Assembly: GCA_002712125.1 (NCBI GenBank)
Contig: PASL01000024.1
Location: forward strand, 18,144 to 23,897
Length of the DNA stretch: 5,754 nt
Source of the DNA: Chloroflexota bacterium
Lineage (GTDB): Bacteria; Chloroflexota; Dehalococcoidia; Lucifugimonadales; Lucifugimonadaceae
Direction: 5' to 3'
Shown here: positions 1 to 4,486 of the stretch, one piece after another
How positions within the stretch are numbered: the stretch's first letter is position 1
Layout: every line of letters starts with the position of its first letter
Notes under the pieces: generated by a model
Told to the model about the DNA's origin: nothing
The model's database searches: none
The model's input: only the letters and a program-made list of their open reading frames with translations
Made by a program: the position numbers and the translations under genes

Positions 1-28
1 TAAATGTTAACTTACAAACGAATAACAT

Positions 29-33
29 GGAGG
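29..33 (+). promoter_or_regulatory. Shine-Dalgarno that fixes the rhodopsin start
   Basis: GGAGG lies 5 nt before the ATG at 39. It overlaps the upstream in-frame ATG at 27, so it can serve only the ATG at 39. The 26 bases before position 27 show no purine-rich site for the earlier ATG. The promoter must lie before the window or in its first few bases; none is recognisable here. Confidence 0.75.
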
Positions 34-38
34 ATTAC

Positions 39-848
39 ATGTTTTCAAGTGATATCAACGTCGTTGATTTTTCGTTTTGGATAGTCACAGCTTCTATGGC
101 TGCTGCAACTTTATTTTTCATTTTAGAAAGATTTGAAGTAAATCCAAAATGGAAGACTTCTCTTACAGTAGCTGCTTTAATTACCGGTATAGCTTTTTGG
201 CATTACCTAAGAATGAGCAGTGTCTGGATAGATACAGGTACAAGCCCTACAGTTTACAGGTATATAGATTGGTTCATTACTGTTCCTTTACAGATAGTTG
301 AATTTTATCTAATACTAGTTGCCGTAACCGTGGTAAAACCTAGATTGTTTTGGCAACTTCTTGTTGCTTCTTTAGTTATGCTCTTAGGAGGATTTTACGG
401 AGAAGCCAACATTGGAAGTGATTCAAAAGAAATTATTGGTTTTGTTGTAGGTATGGCTGGCTGGGCATACATTATGTATCTTATCTTTTTCGGTGACGCC
501 AAAGAAGCTAATGACGCTAGCGGTAACCCTGCTGGACAATTAGCATTCAGAACATTGAGGTATATTGTAACCATAGGTTGGGCGATTTATCCAATAGGAT
601 ACTTGTTAGTTTACATCATTGGAGATTCCCCTTTTGGTGAGGGTGATTTGAATTTGATTTATAACTTAGCAGATTTGGTTAATAAAGTAGCATTCGGACT
701 AGTTATATGGTACGCAGCTACAACCGACAAAGGTGCTGTAGTCTCTGCTGCTGCTTCTGTAGCAAAAAAAGCAGTTTCTTCAACACGAAAGAGATCTACT
801 ACTAGAAGAACTTCTACAAGAAGAACTACTTCTAGAAGACGATCATAA
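39..848 (+). CDS. Proteorhodopsin-type light-driven proton pump, predicted blue-absorbing
   Basis: This is a seven-helix retinal protein of the inner membrane, predicted to pump protons outward in light. Residues are counted from the ATG at 39 (269 aa). An ATG at 27 would add four residues but overlaps the Shine-Dalgarno. The helix C motif RYIDWFITVPLQIVEFYLIL (residues 74-93) carries the proton acceptor D77, T81 and the proton donor E88, the DTE triad of proton-pumping proteorhodopsins. H55 matches the acceptor-partner histidine (His75 of green proteorhodopsin). K216 in LADLVNK is the retinal Schiff-base lysine. Q85 is at the spectral tuning site (position 105 of green proteorhodopsin), where Gln is known to give blue absorption. 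The N-terminus begins next to helix A, so the cleaved signal peptide of the reference protein appears absent. After helix 7 (about 204-227) comes a 40-residue tail ending in Arg/Ser/Thr repeats, which is unusual. Retinal-synthesis genes are not in the window. The gene appears monocistronic because a hairpin follows it. The family call is secure; the colour is inferred from one residue. Confidence 0.97.
   Translation: MFSSDINVVDFSFWIVTASMAAATLFFILERFEVNPKWKTSLTVAALITGIAFWHYLRMSSVWIDTGTSPTVYRYIDWFITVPLQIVEFYLILVAVTVVKPRLFWQLLVASLVMLLGGFYGEANIGSDSKEIIGFVVGMAGWAYIMYLIFFGDAKEANDASGNPAGQLAFRTLRYIVTIGWAIYPIGYLLVYIIGDSPFGEGDLNLIYNLADLVNKVAFGLVIWYAATTDKGAVVSAAASVAKKAVSSTRKRSTTRRTSTRRTTSRRRS
798..842 (+). 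repeat. Three 15-nt in-frame repeats encoding the basic rhodopsin tail
   Basis: Three consecutive 15-nt units (798-812, 813-827, 828-842) encode TTRRT, STRRT and TSRRR. Arginine doublets therefore recur exactly every five residues (256-257, 261-262, 266-267). The units are similar but not identical in DNA, mixing act, aca and tct codons for Thr and Ser, and the doublets are all AGA AGA. This looks like an old tandem duplication or selection for the peptide pattern. The tail is on the cytoplasmic side, as expected for microbial rhodopsins. Confidence 0.75.
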
Positions 849-860
849 AGATTGAATAAA

Positions 861-900
861 AATAAAAGCATGTTACAGTTTACTGTGACATGTTTTTATT
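861..900 (+). terminator. Hairpin terminator after the rhodopsin gene
   Basis: The arms at 861-878 and 883-900 pair over 18 bp, with two G-U wobbles (868 with 893, and 874 with 887), around a TTTA loop. The outer part of the stem is A-rich on the left and TTTTTATT on the right. The inner GC-bearing stem is thus directly followed by a U tract, the form of an intrinsic terminator. Because of the A tract it could also work on the other strand. It starts 12 nt after the rhodopsin stop codon and ends 10 nt before the next gene's ATG. Confidence 0.85.
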
Positions 901-910
901 TAAGAGTAAT

Positions 911-1639
911 ATGAGTTTCATAAGTATAAAAAATTTATCAAAATCATATGGGGATAGAGAAATCATATCAAATTTATCTTTTTCCTTAGAGAAAGGTGAT
1001 AAATTATCAATTATTGGCCCTTCAGGATCAGGAAAAACAACTTTATTAAGATTATTATTAGGGATTGAAACATTTGATTCGGGAGAAATAATAATAAATC
1101 ATAAGGTTTTTGATATAAAAAAAGAAAAAAAATTTCCTGTAGATAAGATTGGTATGGTTTTCCAAGGACATCATTTATTTCCTCACATGAATGTAGTTGA
1201 AAATGTTACACTTGCATTAAAATTAGTAAAAAAATTTAATAAACAATTAGCTATAGAAAAAGCTGATAACGCATTATCAAAAGTCAAAATTTCAAAAACT
1301 TTGTATGGTAAGTTACCAAAAGATTTATCTGGAGGTGAAAAGCAAAGAGTTGCTATAGCAAGAATGTTGGTTCTGGAACCTGAAATTATGCTATTCGATG
1401 AACCTACAGCATCTTTAGATCCTGAATTGATTAGTGAAGTTTTAGAAATAATGAACTCGCTCACAAAGATTAATAAAACTATGATATTTGTAACTCATGA
1501 AATAAATTTTGCTAAAAAAATTTCTACTAAAATTGCATACTTAGATAATGGTGATTTTTTGGAAATTGATACTCCTGAAAAAATAATACATACTCCACAA
1601 TCCGAGAAACTTAAAAGTTTTTTATCAAAAATTTTATAA
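911..1639 (+). CDS. ABC transporter ATPase, polar amino acid type (GlnQ/HisP-like), orphan
   Basis: This is a cytoplasmic ATPase subunit that would energise an ABC importer, most like the GlnQ/HisP family for polar amino acids. Counting from ATG 911 (242 aa, usual family length), every core motif is intact: Walker A GPSGSGKTT (36-44), Q-loop Q85, signature LSGGEKQR (139-146), Walker B IMLFDEPT (159-166), D-loop SLD (168-170) and H-loop H196. The stretch HHLFPHMNVVENV after the Q-loop is typical of amino acid ATPases. An ATG at 890 would add seven residues, but it lies in the right arm of the terminator stem and has no ribosome-binding site. ATG 911 has a weak AAGAG at 902-906 and gives the normal N-terminus. 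No cognate permease or binding protein is next to it; the Liv-type genes downstream belong to another ABC subfamily. The gene is A-rich, including A7-G-A8 at 1117-1132. Its stop overlaps the opposing trmL gene by 6 nt. The substrate is unknown. Confidence 0.93.
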   Translation: MSFISIKNLSKSYGDREIISNLSFSLEKGDKLSIIGPSGSGKTTLLRLLLGIETFDSGEIIINHKVFDIKKEKKFPVDKIGMVFQGHHLFPHMNVVENVTLALKLVKKFNKQLAIEKADNALSKVKISKTLYGKLPKDLSGGEKQRVAIARMLVLEPEIMLFDEPTASLDPELISEVLEIMNSLTKINKTMIFVTHEINFAKKISTKIAYLDNGDFLEIDTPEKIIHTPQSEKLKSFLSKIL

Positions 1640-2095
1640 TTTCTCGAAATTTAGTTGCCGCCATGCTTCATAGCATACTATAGATACTGAGTTTGATAGG
1701 TTTAAACTCCTATTATTTGGTTGCATTGGTATCAATATGTTATTGGGGATTTGTTTCACTATATAATCGGGTAAACCTAGATCCTCTTGACCAAATAGAA
1801 ATGTATCATAGTTTTTATATACTTGATCAGTATATAAATTTTTAGATTTCGATGTTGTTGCAAAAATTCTATTTAAATTAATATTATTTATTTGTACGTA
1901 TTCCTCTAAAGTGTCATATTCATGAACTAAACTAAAATCTAAGTAGTCTAGCCCTGCCCTCCTTAGATGCTTATTATCTAATTCGAATCCATATGGCCTT
2001 ATTAAGTGTAGATTAGCTCCAATATTCACACAAAGTCGAATAATATTACCAGTATTATGTGGAATCAATGGTTTATAAAGTAATATATTTAGCAT
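1634..2095 (-). CDS. trmL: tRNA (cytidine/uridine-34-2'-O)-methyltransferase TrmL
   Basis: This is a SPOUT-class, SAM-dependent enzyme of the cytoplasm. The family methylates the ribose 2'-O of the wobble base 34 in certain leucine tRNAs. The 153-residue product is close to the E. coli enzyme's length and consists of the SPOUT domain alone, as in TrmL. Visible family motifs are NTGNIIRLC (14-22), LIRPYGF (31-37), LRRAGLDY (44-51), FGQEDLGLP (101-109) and IPMQPNNRSLNLSNSVSIV (122-140) followed by YEAWRQ. The last motifs form the trefoil-knot SAM site. It is last in a minus-strand run, 23 nt after the DUF805 stop, so it is probably co-transcribed with that gene. No Shine-Dalgarno is visible before the ATG. 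Its 3' end overlaps the convergent ABC ATPase gene by 6 nt with no clear terminator between them. A related TrmH-family specificity is possible, but the motif match favours TrmL. Confidence 0.93.
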   Translation of the reverse strand: MLNILLYKPLIPHNTGNIIRLCVNIGANLHLIRPYGFELDNKHLRRAGLDYLDFSLVHEYDTLEEYVQINNINLNRIFATTSKSKNLYTDQVYKNYDTFLFGQEDLGLPDYIVKQIPNNILIPMQPNNRSLNLSNSVSIVCYEAWRQLNFEKL

Positions 2096-2118
2096 TAATT
2101 TTATATGTAATAAAATAT

Positions 2119-2436
2119 CTAATCTACTGATGGTCTAGATAAAAAATATATAATTACAACCCAGCCAAAAATAGGAATTAGCCAAAGTAGTTGCCAAAAT
2201 CCAGATCTATTTGTGTCGTGAAGTCGCCTAGAACCAAGTGCTAAGCTAGGAATAATTGTAACCAAACTCCAAACATTTTGAATGAGCCCTGTTTCAGGTG
2301 AATAAAATGCGTTTATAATACCAAATAAAATGCCCAGTAAAAAAATTAAAAGAAATGTAACCCAGTAATCTCTTCTATTAGTTCTTGTTTGAAAGTCAAA
2401 GTATTTATTGAAATATTCAGTGAGTAAAATTATCAT
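2119..2436 (-). CDS. DUF805 family small membrane protein
   Basis: This 105-residue inner-membrane protein belongs to the DUF805 (YhaH/YhaI-like) family, whose biochemical role is not established. The family pattern is clear: an N-terminal amphipathic stretch with FDFQTRTNRRDYW (13-25), hydrophobic segments at about 26-44 and 54-68, the hallmark RRLHDTNRSGFW (70-81), then a last membrane segment at about 82-99. The length is normal and the protein looks intact. The ATG at 2436 puts the conserved first motif at its usual distance from the N-terminus; no Shine-Dalgarno precedes it. A candidate promoter lies just upstream at 2470-2498. The gene is followed 23 nt later by trmL, suggesting a two-gene transcript. 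That pairing need not imply shared function. Confidence 0.9.
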   Translation of the reverse strand: MIILLTEYFNKYFDFQTRTNRRDYWVTFLLIFLLGILFGIINAFYSPETGLIQNVWSLVTIIPSLALGSRRLHDTNRSGFWQLLWLIPIFGWVVIIYFLSRPSVD

Positions 2437-2469
2437 TGTTATAAATTAAGTTAACCGTTTACATTTTTT

Positions 2470-2498
2470 ATGATATATATATATATTTTAATTAGCAA
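2470..2498 (-). promoter_or_regulatory. Candidate sigma-70 promoter for the DUF805-trmL pair
   Basis: On the minus strand, TTGCTA (2498-2493) and TATCAT (2475-2470) are separated by 17 nt. They match the -35 and -10 consensus at 4 of 6 and 5 of 6 positions. The spacer is largely an alternating AT run, seven AT units at 2473-2486, which would melt easily. Transcription would begin near 2463, giving a leader of about 27 nt before the DUF805 ATG. AT-rich DNA gives chance matches, so this is a candidate only. Confidence 0.4.
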
Positions 2499-2512
2499 GT
2501 AGAAATAATTAT

Positions 2513-3124
2513 TCAAATTATATTGAACAATAATATACATGCAAAAAATAACATCATTAATCCCATTATTTTGCTTAATTTTGTGGGATTAATCATGCTT
2601 GAAATTTTATTTTGATTTTTTCCTAAAAGTATTGCAACAATGACATACCAAGACCCATCTATTGATGCTCCAAGTAAAGAAAGCGCAATTATGTAATACA
2701 AAGCTAAGTTTACGTCTATAAATGGTGAAAAAATAGCTATCATCCATATTAAAATCTTAGGATTAATTATAGATATAAGAAAACCTTCAGTAAAACTTAA
2801 TCTGTCAAGATTTTTAATTTTATTTTCTTGTTTATATATAGGTTCTTTCCTTAAGAAGTTTATAGAAAAATATAATAAAAGTATAAGTCCTCCAATTTGT
2901 AGAAAATTAACAATATTTGGGAAAATTTGAAGGATTACTCTATATAAATTCATTACTGCAAAGCAATATAGGCCAAATCCAAGTCCATGCCCTAGTGCTG
3001 TTGAAATACCGCTTTTTGTTCCTTTACTTATTGTGTTTCTCGTAACTGTTAACAATGATGGTCCTGGGCTCATTGCTCCTATAATAAATACTAAAATTAA
3101 TGGGATTAAAGTTTCAAATTTCAT
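2513..3124 (-). CDS. LysE/RhtB-family amino acid exporter
   Basis: This 203-residue inner-membrane protein belongs to the LysE/RhtB translocator family, whose known members export amino acids such as lysine, homoserine, threonine or leucine. The length is typical. The first helix ends in the family signature GAMSPGPSLL (16-25), followed by a conserved Gly-rich second helix around LGHGLGFGLY (44-53). A mid-protein loop carries NPK (121-123) after the EGF-type segment FTEGFLISIINPK. About six membrane segments can be read, with a charged loop at 92-108. The substrate cannot be predicted. It heads the minus-strand run; the 76-nt gap to the DUF805 gene contains a candidate promoter, so co-transcription is uncertain. 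Its start faces the binding-protein gene across a shared spacer, placing export and uptake genes back to back. No Shine-Dalgarno is obvious before the ATG. Confidence 0.92.
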   Translation of the reverse strand: MKFETLIPLILVFIIGAMSPGPSLLTVTRNTISKGTKSGISTALGHGLGFGLYCFAVMNLYRVILQIFPNIVNFLQIGGLILLLYFSINFLRKEPIYKQENKIKNLDRLSFTEGFLISIINPKILIWMIAIFSPFIDVNLALYYIIALSLLGASIDGSWYVIVAILLGKNQNKISSMINPTKLSKIMGLMMLFFACILLFNII

Positions 3125-3288
3125 AAGTGTGTATCATTTTGAAGGATTTGTATATAAAAGTTATATTATCATATCTATCTAAAGGAATTGTTATTGTATT
3201 TAGGAGTTAAAAGGTTTACATTTAACGAAATTATATTGTAAATATTCAAATGCATAGAATATTTATTCTTCATTCAAGGAGGTTATGA
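3125..3288. promoter_or_regulatory. Divergent promoter region between exporter and binding protein
   Basis: This 164-nt AT-rich spacer must hold the promoters for both diverging genes. For the plus strand the best -35-like element is TTTACA (3215-3220, 5 of 6), but only a weak TAAATA (3239-3244) follows at 18 nt. TAGAAT (3255-3260) is a good -10 without a well-spaced -35. For the minus strand, TATAAC-like and GATAAT-like -10 elements occur around 3160-3170 without a clear -35. No convincing operator palindrome was seen. The region assignment is firm; individual boxes are not. Confidence 0.5.
3276..3283 (+). promoter_or_regulatory. Near-perfect Shine-Dalgarno for the binding protein
   Basis: AAGGAGGT is fully complementary to the usual 16S rRNA 3' end and lies 5 nt before the ATG at 3289. 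An overlapping ATG at 3285 is in another frame and only 1 nt from the motif, so 3289 is the start. Such a strong site suggests high translation, as expected for a binding protein made in excess of its permease. Confidence 0.85.
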
Positions 3289-4422
3289 ATGAATTCAAAA
3301 AAAGTCTCTATGCTACTTATTGCAGGATTATTTATTTTTGCAATAATTTCAGCATGTGGAGGTAGTGGAAAAACCATTAAAGTTGGATTATTAAGTTCAC
3401 AAACAGGTCCTATTGCTGTTTATGCACCGGGCTTTGAAGCAGCAGCTAATGTTGCAGTAGATGAGCTAAATGCAAGTGATGATGGAAACACGTATGAACT
3501 AATTATTGCCGATTCAGGTTGTGATGGAACACAAGCATCTACATCTGCTCAATCACTAATTGACTCAGGTGTGGTTGGTATAGTTGGTGCTGCATGTACG
3601 GGCGCTACATTAGGTGCAATTTCAGTTGCATCGGAAGCTGGTATTCCTATGGTTTCATATGCAAGTACTGGAGCTGCAATAACAAATGCACCAGATAACG
3701 GATACTTATTCCGAGTTGTGCCGAGTGATGGACAGCAATCTGACGCATTGTCACAAATTGTAAAAGATGCGGGTCATACAAGTCCTGCAGTAATTTATAT
3801 GACTAATGACTATGGTACAGGTCTAGCTGAAAGCTTTAAAGAGTTTTATGGTGATGTATGTACATCAGTTGGGTATGATCCTGCTGAAGGTTCATATGAC
3901 GCATCTAGCTTAGCTCAGGCTGTAGTTGATGGAAGTTGTGATTCTGTCGTACTTATGTCTTATGCTGATGATGGTGCTGCTATTATTGAAGCTCTAAAAG
4001 CTCAAGGGTTTTTAGGTGGTGTTTTTGGTGGTGATGGTATAGGTGATGCAGGTTTTATTGAAAAATTTACTGATGTTTCAGCAGTTACAGGTGTTGTTGC
4101 TACAAAGCCAAGACCTGGTGAAGATTCTTCAGCAAAGTCAACTTTTGAATCAGCATATAAAGCTTCGGGAGGAGATCCAGGTGGTATTTATACTCACTCA
4201 ACTTATGATGCTGTAAACATTATCGCTAAAGCAGCTTCTGCAGACAGTGATGATGACTTAAGAGATGATATAAAGTCAATTGGTACAAACTATGACGGAG
4301 CTAGCGGTAATCATACATTTGATGCTAATGGTGACGTTTTAGGTACGGGATACGAAGTATGTCATTTTGATCCAGAATTTCATTGTGAAAAAGTATGGAC
4401 TCAAGATGGTGGTCTTAAATAA
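3289..4422 (+). CDS. livK: Branched-chain amino acid-type ABC substrate-binding lipoprotein (LivK family)
   Basis: This is the extracytoplasmic receptor of a Liv-type ABC importer and delivers its ligand to a LivH/LivM permease. The 377-residue product starts with a lysine-bearing signal and hydrophobic core (about 8-20), then lipobox ISAC with lipidated Cys23. The mature protein is thus membrane-anchored rather than free. The fold is the periplasmic-binding type I family. Compared with E. coli LIV-binding protein, C78 and C103 are 25 apart, like its Cys53-Cys78 disulfide. T104, A125 and T127 match the residues that hold the amino acid backbone (Ser79, Ala100, Thr102), and Y45 matches Tyr18. 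D249 appears where Glu226 binds the amino group. These support an amino-acid-like ligand, but the side-chain preference is open. Four more cysteines (191, 217, 358, 366) may form two further disulfides. A hairpin follows, then the permease. Base composition looks less AT-rich than most neighbours, fitting high expression. Confidence 0.93.
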   Translation: MNSKKVSMLLIAGLFIFAIISACGGSGKTIKVGLLSSQTGPIAVYAPGFEAAANVAVDELNASDDGNTYELIIADSGCDGTQASTSAQSLIDSGVVGIVGAACTGATLGAISVASEAGIPMVSYASTGAAITNAPDNGYLFRVVPSDGQQSDALSQIVKDAGHTSPAVIYMTNDYGTGLAESFKEFYGDVCTSVGYDPAEGSYDASSLAQAVVDGSCDSVVLMSYADDGAAIIEALKAQGFLGGVFGGDGIGDAGFIEKFTDVSAVTGVVATKPRPGEDSSAKSTFESAYKASGGDPGGIYTHSTYDAVNIIAKAASADSDDDLRDDIKSIGTNYDGASGNHTFDANGDVLGTGYEVCHFDPEFHCEKVWTQDGGLK

Positions 4423-4440
4423 TTAATGACAAAATTATAT

Positions 4441-4480
4441 ATTACGGTTCATAATTTATATATGAACCGTAATTTATTTT
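4441..4480 (+). terminator. Hairpin between binding protein and permease genes
   Basis: ATTACGGTTCATA (4441-4453) is a perfect inverted match to 4461-4473, giving a 13-bp stem with four G-C pairs and a 7-nt loop. TTTATTTT (4474-4481 region) follows directly. It starts 18 nt after the binding-protein stop. This could be a leaky intrinsic terminator or a 3' mRNA stabiliser that makes binding protein more abundant than the permease. It is weaker than the hairpin at 861-900. Confidence 0.65.
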
Positions 4481-4486
4481 AATAAA

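Noticed and set aside
659..871. Minus-strand open frame of 70 codons opposite the rhodopsin 3' end
   Set aside because: It lies almost wholly antisense to a clearly coding gene, is Leu/Val-rich because of the repeat codons, and has no recognisable motif or ribosome-binding site.
1183..1464. Minus-strand open frame of 93 codons inside the ABC ATPase gene
   Set aside because: It is antisense to the Walker B and signature region of an intact ATPase, and its sequence is a reverse-frame shadow with no family features.
1638..1651. Small inverted repeat AATTTC/GAAATT at the ATPase-trmL junction as a shared terminator
   Set aside because: Only about five A-T-rich pairs can form with a workable loop, too weak for a terminator.
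2456..3224. GTTTACATTT occurs near 2457 and again near 3214, as if a shared operator
   Set aside because: Ten-base repeats are expected by chance many times over in a window of this size and AT content, and the two copies have no symmetry or matching distance to a start.
4462..4482. Six-codon open frame (MNRNLF) before the permease as a leader peptide
   Set aside because: Its ATG is inside the hairpin, no Shine-Dalgarno precedes it, and the peptide lacks a run of regulatory codons such as Leu, Ile or Val.
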